DNA from: an uncultured Halomonas sp.
GTDB taxonomy: Bacteria; Pseudomonadota; Gammaproteobacteria; Pseudomonadales; Halomonadaceae
Direction of reading: 5' to 3'
DNA: 64,000 nucleotides
Assembly (NCBI RefSeq): GCF_946887195.1
Contig: NZ_CAMPKE010000001.1
Location: forward strand, 1-64,000
The first letter of the stretch is position 1. Each line of letters starts with the position of its first letter. Positions 25,446-33,223 of this stretch are shown in pieces. A program made the translations under genes and the position numbers. Under the pieces are notes generated by a model. The model had not been told where the DNA came from, did no database searches, and saw nothing but the letters and a program-made list of their open reading frames with translations.

Positions 25446-26240
25446 ATGAGTGAGCCGAACGAGCAGGGCGGCAAGTCGCCGCTGTATAACCAGTCCATCG
25501 AAAAGGGTTTTACGGTGCTGGGATTGTTCAATGCGTCTCGTAGCGAATTGAGCCTTTCCGAGATATCGCGCCTGGCGGGCTGGAACATGGGCTCGGCCCA
25601 GCGGATTACTTATACGTTGGAAAAGCTGGGCTATCTCTACAAGAATCCGCAGAACCGCAAGTATCGGGTCGCCATCCATTCGTTGTCGTTGGGCTATACG
25701 TATCTGGAATCGAACTTGCTCATCGATTGTGCCAACCCACTGTTGTCGGAACTCAGCAATCACTGCGAGGAGTCGGTTTCGCTCACCGAGCCGTGTGGGC
25801 TGGAGATGGTCTACGTGGCGCGTTTTCCCAGTCGACGCTATATCCCGATTCACATGCCGATAGGTAGCCGGGTTCCGATGTACTGCACGGCGGCGGGGCG
25901 GGCATATTTATCGGTGCTGCCGACAGAAGAGATCGAGCGCCATATCGAGCGCTCGGATTTGCGAACCCACACGCCGCGCACCCTGGCCGAGCCCTCTGCG
26001 CTGGTATCGCTGATCGAGGGGTTCAGGCGTACCGGGCTCTCCTATAACGACGAGGAGTATTATCTCGGCGATATCAACATTGGTGCGCCGGTGCTCAATA
26101 GCCAAGGGCGCGCGGTGGCGGCCATTCACGTGACCGCACCCAGCAGCCGCTGGACGCTGGACGATGCGATGGCCAGGCTGGGTCCTCCGCTGGTCGACTG
26201 CGCGCGCGCGGTGACAAAGGCGGCGCGCACCCTGGCCTAA
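25446..26240 (+). CDS. IclR-family transcriptional regulator (264 aa)
   Basis: Dimeric or tetrameric DNA-binding regulator that senses a small carboxylate or similar metabolite. The N-terminal winged helix-turn-helix spans about residues 17-75 (IEKGFTVLGLFNASRSELSLSEISRLAG, then MGSAQRITYTLEKLGYL). The C-terminal effector domain spans 90-260, with typical IclR segments ESVSLTEPCGLEMVYVAR, GSRVPMYCTAAGRAYLSVLP and GAPVLNSQGRAVAAIHVTAPSSR. The ATG at 25446 is chosen because the protein then begins just before the wHTH. It ends exactly where a MITE-like element begins and faces the minus-strand uptake operon, so it is a good candidate regulator of the flanking catabolic genes. Confidence 0.9.
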   Translation: MSEPNEQGGKSPLYNQSIEKGFTVLGLFNASRSELSLSEISRLAGWNMGSAQRITYTLEKLGYLYKNPQNRKYRVAIHSLSLGYTYLESNLLIDCANPLLSELSNHCEESVSLTEPCGLEMVYVARFPSRRYIPIHMPIGSRVPMYCTAAGRAYLSVLPTEEIERHIERSDLRTHTPRTLAEPSALVSLIEGFRRTGLSYNDEEYYLGDINIGAPVLNSQGRAVAAIHVTAPSSRWTLDDAMARLGPPLVDCARAVTKAARTLA

Positions 26241-26381
26241 GGAACCTCTGAAAAACTACTGCGCTCGATCAGGCTGTGTTGAAGTCGTCCTTAAAGTACT
26301 CATTTACCGCCTGTAAACTCCGCCTTCTCGTACGACTTCGCCTTGCCTGGTCTTCGCTCGCTACCTTTTTCAGAAGCTTCC
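26241..26381. mobile_element. MITE-like element, copy 1 (141 bp)
   Basis: Terminal inverted repeats GGAACCTCTGAAAAA (26241-26255) and, read inward from the right, GGAAGCTTCTGAAAAA (26366-26381). An internal palindrome (GAAGTCGT ... ACGACTTC) would fold most of the element into a long hairpin. It has no coding capacity. It abuts the iclR stop on the left, and its right repeat carries the stop codon of the convergent oxidoreductase. It is related to the element at 32050. No clear target-site duplication is visible. Confidence 0.65.
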
Positions 26382-27674
26382 CAACTGATCGCGCAGGCGA
26401 TAATAATTCACTACGGTCCCGACGTAGATCCTCTGCAGAAAGTGCAGGGGAATCGGCCGAATGGGCGATGGGCCGAAAGGTAGCTGCCAGTCGTCATCTT
26501 TCTTGCCGAGCCATTCGCCCAGCAATTTTCCCAGATGTGTCGCCATGCCGACGCCACGGCCGTTATAGCCTAGTGCAACGGTCAATCCCGGCGCGGGGCG
26601 ATGCACGTGCGGCATGGCATCGCGGGTCAGCGCCACGCGCCCATACCAGCGGTACTCGATATCGACGTTTGCCAGGCTTGGGTAGATCTGCGCGATGGCG
26701 CGGCGCAGGTGAGCGAAGTCGTTTGGCCCTTGGGGATCGCGAAAGGGGCCGCGTCCTCCCATCAACAGGCGGCCTTCGGGGTCGCGGCGATAATAGAGAA
26801 GCAGCTTGCGGGCATCCGAAACGACCTGGTTACCCGGTATGATGCCGACGCCTTCGGCAGCGCTGAGCGGGCGCGTGGCGATCTGGAAGCTGTTCGCGGC
26901 GATGACCGATTGGCGCAGCTTGGGCCAGAGATCGTCGGAATAACCGTTGGTGCATAGCAGGACCTCATCCGCCGCGACTTCCCCGCCGCTCGCGAGCGTG
27001 AGCGTCCAGCCGTCCGATTGGCGCTGGAGCCGCTCGACCGGCGAGTGCTCGAACAGGCTCGCGCCGGCATCGCTAGCCGCCTTGGCAAGCCCCCGGCAGT
27101 AGCTCAGCGGATTGAGGCCGCCGGCACGCGGATCGACCCAGCCACCGATATAGGCGTTGCTTCCCAGCAGTTCGCTGACGTGCTGGCGGTCCAACAGGGT
27201 GACTTGAGTGCCGTGCTTCTGCCATTGGCGAGCCCGGTCCTGCGTGACCCGTAGGGAGGCGTTATCGAGCGCCGGCTGAATCCAGCCGTTGCGGGTGGCA
27301 GCACAATCGATGCCCAGCCGTTCGATCAACTCGAAAACCACATCGGCATTGCGCCCGGTGGTGTCGATCAGCGCCTGTCCGCGCTCCTGCCCATAGCGTT
27401 TGATCAGCGTATCCGGATCATGCTTGAGACCGGGGATGACCTGCCCGCCATTACGCCCCGAGGCGCCCCAGCCGATGCTTTCGGCTTCCAGTAATACGAC
27501 ATCGATGCCGCGTTCAGCCAGGTGCAGGGCGGCACTAAGGCCGGTAAATCCACCGCCGATAACGGCCACGCTTGCCCGTTGCTCTCCCCGCAATGCTGGC
27601 CAGGCCTGACCGGCATTGGCGCTGGCGGCCCATAGGGAATCGGGCATCGCAGCGGGCTCTCGCTTTGCATTCAT
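26370..27674 (-). CDS. FAD-dependent amine/D-amino-acid oxidoreductase, DAO family (434 aa)
   Basis: Flavoenzyme of the DadA/PuuB (gamma-glutamylputrescine oxidase) group, which oxidises an amine or amino acid to the imine and thence to an oxo compound. The dinucleotide-binding motif is VAVIGGGFTGLSAALHLAE (residues 36-54). Further typical segments are GASGRNGGQVIPGLK (the flavin-contact region), GGWVDPRAGGLNPLSYCRGL, and near the C terminus YRWYGRVALTRDAMPHV and GYNGRGVGMATHLGKLL. The start is placed at 27674, where the protein matches the family start; a longer reading adds 49 residues without homology features. The last codons and the TGA come from the right end of the MITE-like element, so the native C terminus may have been altered. 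It is the last gene of the minus-strand uptake cluster; the imported amine or amino acid is presumably its substrate. Confidence 0.85.
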   Translation of the reverse strand: MNAKREPAAMPDSLWAASANAGQAWPALRGEQRASVAVIGGGFTGLSAALHLAERGIDVVLLEAESIGWGASGRNGGQVIPGLKHDPDTLIKRYGQERGQALIDTTGRNADVVFELIERLGIDCAATRNGWIQPALDNASLRVTQDRARQWQKHGTQVTLLDRQHVSELLGSNAYIGGWVDPRAGGLNPLSYCRGLAKAASDAGASLFEHSPVERLQRQSDGWTLTLASGGEVAADEVLLCTNGYSDDLWPKLRQSVIAANSFQIATRPLSAAEGVGIIPGNQVVSDARKLLLYYRRDPEGRLLMGGRGPFRDPQGPNDFAHLRRAIAQIYPSLANVDIEYRWYGRVALTRDAMPHVHRPAPGLTVALGYNGRGVGMATHLGKLLGEWLGKKDDDWQLPFGPSPIRPIPLHFLQRIYVGTVVNYYRLRDQLGSF

Positions 27675-27720
27675 GAACGCGTCTCTTGATGATTTCGATT
27701 GGGTGCAGAGGAAAGGTGGG

Positions 27721-28449
27721 TCAGTGATCGAGAACCCGGCGCAGAAAATCCTTGGTGCGTTCATGGCGTGGATTGGTGAGAACCCGCTTGGCCGGGCCGG
27801 CTTCGACGATCGCGCCGCCATACAGGAAGCACACGCGATCGGCGACCTCGCGGGCGAAGCTCATTTCATGGGTGACGACTACCATGGTCATGCCTTCTTC
27901 GGCGAGGGTGCGCATCACCTTGAGCACATCGCCGACCAGTTCCGGGTCCAGCGCCGAGGTGGGCTCGTCGAATAGCATGGCATCGGGGCGCATGGCGAGC
28001 GCGCGGGCGATCGCGACGCGCTGTTGTTGGCCGCCCGAGAGCTCGTTGGGGTAAGCGTGATATTTATCGCTGAGGCCGACCTTATCGAGCAGTTCTTCGG
28101 CCATCGCTTGCGCTTGCTGGCGGGGCTCGCGTTTGACGTAGATCGGACCCTCCATGACGTTTTCGATGACGCTGCGATGGGGAAACAGGTTGAAGCGCTG
28201 GAATACCATGCCGACCCGGGTGCGCAGGGCATGTATGTCCGCCTGCTGGGTGTCGACCCGCGCATCGTTGATCAATATCTCGCCGTGGTCGTAGCTATCC
28301 AGGCCGTTGATGCAGCGCAGTACCGTCGATTTTCCCGAGCCCGAAGGGCCGATCAGACACACCACTTCGCCGCTGGCGACCTCGAGGCTGACCCCGCGTA
28401 GTACCGCGGTATCGCCGAAGCTTTTATAAATATTGTTGATGGCGATCAT
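27721..28449 (-). CDS. Polar amino-acid ABC transporter ATPase, GlnQ/HisP type (242 aa)
   Basis: Cytoplasmic ATPase that powers import through a HEQRO-type permease. Walker [10 protein letters not shown] (residues 34-42), Q-loop [13 protein letters not shown], signature LSGGQQQR, Walker [15 protein letters not shown], and the switch histidine in [10 protein letters not shown] are all intact, and the length is standard. FNLFPH after the Q-loop and [12 protein letters not shown] are typical of the polar amino-acid subgroup. Its ATG overlaps the stop of the permease remnant (ATGA). The protein looks functional, but its cognate permease here is truncated. Confidence 0.93.
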   Translation of the reverse strand: MIAINNIYKSFGDTAVLRGVSLEVASGEVVCLIGPSGSGKSTVLRCINGLDSYDHGEILINDARVDTQQADIHALRTRVGMVFQRFNLFPHRSVIENVMEGPIYVKREPRQQAQAMAEELLDKVGLSDKYHAYPNELSGGQQQRVAIARALAMRPDAMLFDEPTSALDPELVGDVLKVMRTLAEEGMTMVVVTHEMSFAREVADRVCFLYGGAIVEAGPAKRVLTNPRHERTKDFLRRVLDH

Positions 28450-28754
28450 TTGTTGCGCCTCCCGTTAGCTTGGCCAAAGTGCTTCTCCAGGCGATTGACG
28501 CCGAAGATCAACGGCAGGCTGAGTGCCAAGTAGAGCAGTGCCACCAGGGTGTAGACCGTCATGTTCTCGAACGTGGATGCCGCCAGCAGCTGGCCGGCGC
28601 GGGTCATTTCCGCGACGGTGATCGTCGATACCAGCGAGGAGTCCTTGAGCATCATCACCGTGGTATTGCCATAGGGCGGCAGTGTGATGCGAATGGCCTG
28701 CGGCAGGATGACCCGGCGCATGATCAAATCGTCTTCGGCTAAGCCGATGGGCAC
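28446..28754 (-). pseudogene. Truncated amino-acid ABC permease (C-terminal 102 residues only)
   Basis: Matches the C-terminal half of the inner-membrane permease of polar amino-acid transporters: the EAA-loop remnant IGLAEDDLIMRRVILPQA, then IRITLPPYGNTTVMMLKDSSLVSTITVAEMTRA (in outline) and the last membrane helix YTLVALLYLALSLPLIFGV. Family members have about 215-240 residues and five membrane helices. Here the first half, with the start, is missing. Reading upstream in the same frame adds only eight codons before a TGA, and the binding-protein gene ends about 45 bases upstream of the remnant. This looks like an internal deletion of roughly 350 bases. The 3' overlap with the ATPase gene is intact. 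A short functional product from the GTG at 28752 cannot be excluded but is unlikely. Confidence 0.8.
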
Positions 28755-28800
28755 GAGAAAAGCGGCGGTGAAGCGTCAATGAAGCGCTATTCGTGAAACG

Positions 28801-29616
28801 CTACTTCAAGCCCCACTCGGCGAAGATGGCGTCGATCTTGCCCTGTTCCTCGAGGTGGGCGAGCGATTCGTTGAGCGTGGTGAGTAGTTCGCTATTGCCC
28901 TTGTTCACCGCGAGGCCGACCTGGCCAACCATTTCCGGCTGATAGCTCTCGACGAGTTTCAATTCAGGAAAGCGGTCCTGGCTGAATTGGTAGGCGATGA
29001 TCGGCTCATCGCCAATACCGGCAGTTATCCGCCCGAGCGAGATGTCGTGCATCATGTCGGCCAGGGTGTTGTAACTGCGCACTTCGGCGAAGATGCCCAT
29101 GTCATTGAGGTGCTCGAGATAGGTGGTGCCTACCTGGGCGCCGATGACCTCGCCGGCGAGATCGTCGAGTGTGGAGTACTGCGTTTCGTTGTCGCTCTGG
29201 ACGACCAGCCCTTCGGCGTAAGGGAAGATATCGTTACTGAAATCCACGACTTCCGCCCGCTCGGGCGTTTTCAGCATGGCTGCGGAAATCACATCGATCT
29301 TCCCGGTGCGCAGCGATGGAATCAGTGAACTGAATTGCGATTGCTGAATGACGATCTCGTAGCCGGCATCTTCCCCGACGGCCTTGATGAGATCGACCAT
29401 CGCACCGGTTATCTCGTTGGTTTCGACATCCAGAAAGGTGAAGGGAATGCCGCTCGGCGTGCTGCCCACGGTCAGCGTCTTATTGGCCGCGCTGGCAATC
29501 GATGGCGCGAATGCGACCGTGGCACCACACATCGTGAGCGCTGCGGCTGCCAACCAGTGGCGAGCAGGAGCAAGGCGGGGAGAGATACGTTCAATCATGG
29601 ACGATATTGTTTTCAT
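28801..29616 (-). CDS. Periplasmic amino-acid-binding protein, SBP family 3 (271 aa)
   Basis: Periplasmic solute receptor for the adjacent ABC system. A signal peptide covers about residues 1-43 (RHWLAAAALTMCGATVAFAPSIASA). The mature protein starts with KTLTVGSTPSGIPFTFLDVETNEITGAMVDLIKAV (in outline), the usual lobe I opening, and has SLIPSLRTGKIDVISAAM and the PEMVGQVGLAVNKGN hinge of the family. The amino-acid carboxylate-binding arginine often found after 'TPER' is present (LKTPERAEVVDFS). The ATG at 29616 gives a long n-region; the ATG at 29598 is an alternative. First gene of the operon with the truncated permease, ATPase and flavin oxidase; the ligand is probably a polar amino acid, amine or opine. 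Confidence 0.88.
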   Translation of the reverse strand: MKTISSMIERISPRLAPARHWLAAAALTMCGATVAFAPSIASAANKTLTVGSTPSGIPFTFLDVETNEITGAMVDLIKAVGEDAGYEIVIQQSQFSSLIPSLRTGKIDVISAAMLKTPERAEVVDFSNDIFPYAEGLVVQSDNETQYSTLDDLAGEVIGAQVGTTYLEHLNDMGIFAEVRSYNTLADMMHDISLGRITAGIGDEPIIAYQFSQDRFPELKLVESYQPEMVGQVGLAVNKGNSELLTTLNESLAHLEEQGKIDAIFAEWGLK

Positions 29617-29735
29617 TGAAGCCTCGAGCGCGTCGAAAGCGCGGTTTTGTTATTGGCAGACCGTAATGGCCTCACTCGATACTCTCGTACGAAAACAAGG
29701 CTAGATGAATCCGAGTTATCGTTAAAGTATAATAT

Positions 29736-29754
29736 TTTATCGATATACGATAAA
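29736..29754. promoter_or_regulatory. Palindromic operator between the two divergent catabolic operons
   Basis: Perfect inverted repeat TTTATCG-N5-CGATAAA at 29736-29754, with a further TTATCG half-site at 29716-29721. It sits in a very AT-rich stretch of the otherwise GC-rich divergent intergenic region (29617-29874). On the minus strand a TATACT box (about 29725-29730) lies beside it and would serve the binding-protein operon. The nearby IclR protein is the obvious candidate ligand, but this is inference. Confidence 0.55.
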
Positions 29755-29807
29755 TAAGACAGGTTTACCAAAGTCGCGTTGTAACCACGGCGGGCAGGGA
29801 TACACTC

Positions 29808-29831
29808 ACCGGTACCGGTACCGGTACCGGT
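29808..29831 (+). repeat. Hexanucleotide microsatellite (ACCGGT)x4
   Basis: Four exact tandem copies of the self-complementary hexamer ACCGGT, 44 bases before the chosen start of the HMG-CoA lyase gene. Each unit is palindromic, so the tract can fold or slip. It lies in the probable 5' untranslated region. Confidence 0.85.
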
Positions 29832-29874
29832 AATGCATCATGTCAGCCCAGCTCCAAGCCAAGAGATCATCGTC

Positions 29875-30825
29875 ATGAGCCAATCCATGACCGCACCCGA
29901 GCGGGTGCATATCACCGAAGTCGGCCCGCGTGATGGGTTGCAGAACGAGAAGATCCTATTGCCCACGGCCGAGAAAGTGGAACTGGTGCGTGCCCTGGTG
30001 GCCGCCGGGGTCAAGGAGTTCGAGCTGACCTCGTTCGTCAGCCCGCGTGCGGTGCCAGCGCTGGCCGACGCTACTGAACTGGTGGCCGAGCTCAGGGATA
30101 TCGAAGGCGTTCACTTTTCGGCGCTGGTGCCCAATCTGCGCGGTGCCGAGCGGGCGCTGGAGGCGGGCATCGATTCCATCGTACTGTTCGTCTCGGCATC
30201 GCAATCCCACAACGCCAAGAACGTCAATCGCAGCGTCGAAGAGTCGTTGCAGGGCTTCGAGCAGATCGCCAAGGCACTCGAGGGCAGCCCAATCGAGCTG
30301 CGCGGGGCGATCGCCACGGCTTTCGGTTGCCCTTTCGAGGGGGATGTCGATGTGCGGGCAGTCGGCGACATCGCCCAGCGTTTCGCCGCTATCGGCGTGC
30401 GCTACGTTTCACTGGGCGATACCACCGGGATGGCGACTCCGCCGTTGGTGAGCGAGCGCATTCGACACCTTCGCGAAGTCGCACCAAACATCGCGCCGAC
30501 GCTGCATTTTCACAATACCCGGGGGATCGGGCTGGCCAACGTGATGCAGGGGCTTGCGCTCGGCGTGGATCGTTACGAGAGCTCGATCGGCGGCCTTGGC
30601 GGCTGCCCCTTCGCGCCCGGTGCGTCGGGCAACATCGCCAGCGAGGATCTGGTCTACCTGCTGAGTGAAATGGGCATCGACACCGGTATCGATCTGCCGC
30701 GCATGATCGAGGCGGCGCACGTCGCCACCCGCCTGATGGGGCGCTCGCTCCCCGCACAGGTTTCCAAGGCCGGACCTCGCCTGGCATTGAGCGACTGTTC
30801 GGCGGTTCCCACGGCAAGAGGGTAA
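29875..30825 (+). CDS. mvaB: Hydroxymethylglutaryl-CoA lyase (316 aa)
   Basis: TIM-barrel lyase that splits 3-hydroxy-3-methylglutaryl-CoA into acetoacetate and acetyl-CoA, the last step of leucine catabolism, or a close relative acting on a similar acyl-CoA. The N-terminal VGPRDGLQNEK carries the catalytic Arg-Asp pair. The signature GGLGGCPFAPGASGNIASED near the C terminus contains the active-site Cys (residue about 244), and LHFHNTRGIGLANV supplies the metal-binding histidines. The ATG at 29875 is preferred over one 42 bases upstream because of AAGAGA and because family members start just before the barrel. Two bases separate it from the CoA-transferase gene. Usual leucine-pathway partners (isovaleryl-CoA dehydrogenase, methylcrotonyl-CoA carboxylase) are absent nearby. 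Confidence 0.9.
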   Translation: MSQSMTAPERVHITEVGPRDGLQNEKILLPTAEKVELVRALVAAGVKEFELTSFVSPRAVPALADATELVAELRDIEGVHFSALVPNLRGAERALEAGIDSIVLFVSASQSHNAKNVNRSVEESLQGFEQIAKALEGSPIELRGAIATAFGCPFEGDVDVRAVGDIAQRFAAIGVRYVSLGDTTGMATPPLVSERIRHLREVAPNIAPTLHFHNTRGIGLANVMQGLALGVDRYESSIGGLGGCPFAPGASGNIASEDLVYLLSEMGIDTGIDLPRMIEAAHVATRLMGRSLPAQVSKAGPRLALSDCSAVPTARG

Positions 30826-30827
30826 AC

Positions 30828-32027
30828 ATGCCAGATTCCACGATTGCAGGATCGCTCGAGGGCATCCGTGTCATCGATCTGACGCGGGTGATCTCCGGCC
30901 CTTTCTGCACGCAGATACTCGGCGATCACGGTGCTGATGTGATCAAGGTCGAGCCGCCGGGGCGTGGCGACATCGTGCGCTCCCAAGGCAACATGATCAA
31001 CGGTTTCAGCTGGTACTTCGCCCAGTTCAACCGCAACAAGCGCTCGCTGACGCTGGACCTGCGCAGCGAGGAGGGCAAGGCGATCCTCCACAAGCTGCTG
31101 GAAGGCGCCGACGTGCTGGTGGAGAACTTCCGGCCCGGCGTCATGGCCAGGATGGGGCTGGATGACGCGACACTGCGCGAGCGCTTCCCACGTCTGGTGG
31201 TGGGGCGAATCAATGGCTTCGGCTCCGATGGCCCTTATCGCGATCGCCCGGCCTACGACTTCATTGCTCAGGCCATGAGCGGCTTCATGGGTGTCAATGG
31301 CGACGCCGAGGGCGAACCCATGCGCGCCGCGCCACCGCTGAGCGATATGGTCGCCAGCCAGAATCTGGCGTTCGGTGTCTGTGCGGCGCTGGTGCGCCGT
31401 GAGCGCAGCGGTCAGGGCGATATCGTCGAAACCGCCTTGACCAACGGCCTGATCAGCATGATGGGCTATCTGGCGGCGGAGTACTTCGCCACGGGCCACG
31501 TGCCACAGCGCACCGGCAACGATCACCCCATGCTCTATCCCTATGGCCTGTTCAAGGCCAGCGACGGCGAGGTGGCGATCGCCCCCAGTAACGACATCAT
31601 GGTCGAGCGCTTCCTGAAAGCCCTGGACATGCTCCACCTGCTTGACGACGAGCGCTTCGCCAGTAATCCCCAACGCATGGCCAATCGTGAAGCGCTGCGC
31701 GAGATACTGACCCAGGTGACCGAGCGGCGCAGCGTGCAGGAGTGGATCGAGCATCTGAACCGGGCCGGCGTGCCGTGCGGGCGCGTATTCACCCTTCGCG
31801 AGACGTTTGACGACCCCCAGGTGCAGGCCCAGCAGATGCAGCTGGAGCTGGACCAGGGCGAATACGGCAAGGTGCCCACGACCGGTTTCCCGGTGAAGAT
31901 GAGTGGGGCGCCGGCGGCGATACACCGCAACGTGCCGCGCCTTGGCGAGCATACCCGCGAGCTTCTGGCCGAGCTGGGCATCGCCGAGGACGAGGAGAAC
32001 GTCCTTCGCGAGCGGGGGATAATTTGA
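30828..32027 (+). CDS. Class III CoA-transferase, CaiB/BaiF family (399 aa)
   Basis: Moves CoA between an acyl-CoA donor and a free carboxylic acid by a ping-pong mechanism with an aspartyl-CoA intermediate. Family hallmarks are the N-terminal GIRVIDLTRVISGPFCTQILGDHGADVIKVEPP (in outline), VLVENFRPGVMARMGL, INGFGSDGPYRDRPAYDFIAQAMSG, in which the Asp (about residue 144) is the likely catalytic residue, and PMLYPYGLFKASDG. The length (about 400) is typical. It lies two bases after the HMG-CoA lyase and upstream of a dicarboxylate-type transporter, so it most likely activates the imported acid to the CoA ester that the lyase then cuts. The native substrate could be 3-hydroxy-3-methylglutarate, citramalate, itaconate or a relative; sequence alone does not decide. 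Confidence 0.88.
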   Translation: MPDSTIAGSLEGIRVIDLTRVISGPFCTQILGDHGADVIKVEPPGRGDIVRSQGNMINGFSWYFAQFNRNKRSLTLDLRSEEGKAILHKLLEGADVLVENFRPGVMARMGLDDATLRERFPRLVVGRINGFGSDGPYRDRPAYDFIAQAMSGFMGVNGDAEGEPMRAAPPLSDMVASQNLAFGVCAALVRRERSGQGDIVETALTNGLISMMGYLAAEYFATGHVPQRTGNDHPMLYPYGLFKASDGEVAIAPSNDIMVERFLKALDMLHLLDDERFASNPQRMANREALREILTQVTERRSVQEWIEHLNRAGVPCGRVFTLRETFDDPQVQAQQMQLELDQGEYGKVPTTGFPVKMSGAPAAIHRNVPRLGEHTRELLAELGIAEDEENVLRERGII

Positions 32028-32049
32028 ACTACGCTATGACACGCCGCCA

Positions 32050-32193
32050 GGGAGCCGCTGAATAAATCGTCGAACGGCATGAAGGGCAAGGCGCACGGAG
32101 CACAGAAGGCGAGACATAACATGTGTTAGGCGAGCCTTCGCGTACCGCGCAACGCAGCCCTTCGGCCGTGCAGGCATTTATGCAGTGGTTTCC
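32050..32193. mobile_element. MITE-like element, copy 2 (144 bp)
   Basis: Terminal inverted repeats GGGAGCCGCTGAATAAAT (32050-32067) and, read inward from the right, GGAAACCACTGCATAAAT (32176-32193): 14 of 18 positions agree. Subterminal arms ACGGCATGAAGGGC and GCCCTTCGGCCGT also pair, giving a long imperfect hairpin. There is no coding capacity. It shares length, the GG-A-CC-CTG terminal pattern and fold with the element at 26241, but the interiors differ. It fills the gap between the CoA-transferase and tctC genes. Confidence 0.6.
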
Positions 32194-32227
32194 TAACAAA
32201 CAGTGACCATTACAAGGAAAAAACAAC

Positions 32228-33223
32228 ATGGCTATCATCAAACGATCAGTGAATAGCGTCGCCGCTACGGCATTGCTGGGATTGGGCCTGGCATTCAGCG
32301 CCCCCAGCCAGGCATTGCCGATCAGTGAGTGTCTGGCCCCGGCGGATCCGGGCGGCGGCTGGGACTTCACCTGCCGCTCGGTCGGTAAGCTGCTCTACGA
32401 GCTCGATCTGGTGGAAAACCCGGTGCAGGTCACCAATATGCCGGGCGGGGTGGGTGCCGTGGCCTATGCCGACGTTGCCAACAGCCGCGCCGACGACAGC
32501 GACCTGATCGTCGCCACCAGCACGGTGGGCGTGACCCAGATCGCCCAGGGGCGTTATCCGAGTGGCGCCGATACCATGCGCTGGCTGGCCATGCTGGGCA
32601 CCGACGTGGGGGTTATCCTGGTCGACGACGACAGTCAGTATGAAACCCTGGAGCAACTGCTCGATGCGGTGGTCGAGGAGCCGTCATCGGTGGTCATGGC
32701 GGGCTCCAGCGGTGTCGGCGGTTGGGATCACATTCGCGCGCTGATGCTGGCCAAGGCCGCCGGGTTGCCATCGGATCAGATCGGCAGCATGCGCTGGGTG
32801 CAGTTCGATGGCGGTGGCCCCGCCGTGACCCAGATGATGGGCGGTCACGTCGATGTGGTATCCACCGACCTGGGTGAGATCGCCGGCTTCATCGAATCCG
32901 GCGATGTACGGGTACTGGCCGTGCTCTCCGAAGAGCCGCTTTCCCCTCCCTTCGATGAGCTGCCCACGGCGGCGTCCCAGGGCTATGACGTGGTCGGTTA
33001 CAACTGGCGCGGCTTCTATACCGGCGGCGAAGTCTCCGACAGCGATTACACCACCATGGTCGATACCCTGAAAGCGCTCTACGACAGCCCCGAATGGAAG
33101 ACCGTGGCCAAGAATAGCGGCCTGGAGCCGTTGTGGCGCGGTGGCCAGGAGTTCGATGATTTCGTGCGCGAATCCATCGAACAGGTCGAAGAGATCTCAC
33201 GGGAGATCGGGGTCATTCAGTGA
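32228..33223 (+). CDS. tctC: Tripartite tricarboxylate transporter substrate-binding protein, TctC family (331 aa)
   Basis: Periplasmic receptor that delivers a carboxylate to the TctAB membrane pair. The signal peptide covers about residues 1-29 (AATALLGLGLAFSAPSQA). Family segments: CLAPADPGGGWDFTCRSVGKLL, the ligand-carboxylate loop; NMPGGVGAVAYADV; and GGGPAVTQMMGGHVDVVSTDLGEI. CLxPAxPGGGWDFTCR is diagnostic for the subgroup and carries two cysteines able to form a disulphide. The ATG follows ACAAGGAAAAA. It is followed with a four-base overlap by tctB. The substrate is probably a di- or tricarboxylate related to the upstream lyase and CoA-transferase. Confidence 0.92.
   Translation: MAIIKRSVNSVAATALLGLGLAFSAPSQALPISECLAPADPGGGWDFTCRSVGKLLYELDLVENPVQVTNMPGGVGAVAYADVANSRADDSDLIVATSTVGVTQIAQGRYPSGADTMRWLAMLGTDVGVILVDDDSQYETLEQLLDAVVEEPSSVVMAGSSGVGGWDHIRALMLAKAAGLPSDQIGSMRWVQFDGGGPAVTQMMGGHVDVVSTDLGEIAGFIESGDVRVLAVLSEEPLSPPFDELPTAASQGYDVVGYNWRGFYTGGEVSDSDYTTMVDTLKALYDSPEWKTVAKNSGLEPLWRGGQEFDDFVRESIEQVEEISREIGVIQ

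Noticed and set aside
28446..28754. The permease remnant considered as a complete small membrane protein
   Set aside because: It begins in the middle of the conserved EAA-loop region and holds only the last part of the family fold, so truncation is the simpler reading.
29808..29831. The ACCGGT tract considered as an attachment site or a multiple-cloning artefact
   Set aside because: No second copy or integrase is present, and the flanks run smoothly into native intergenic sequence; it is called a microsatellite.
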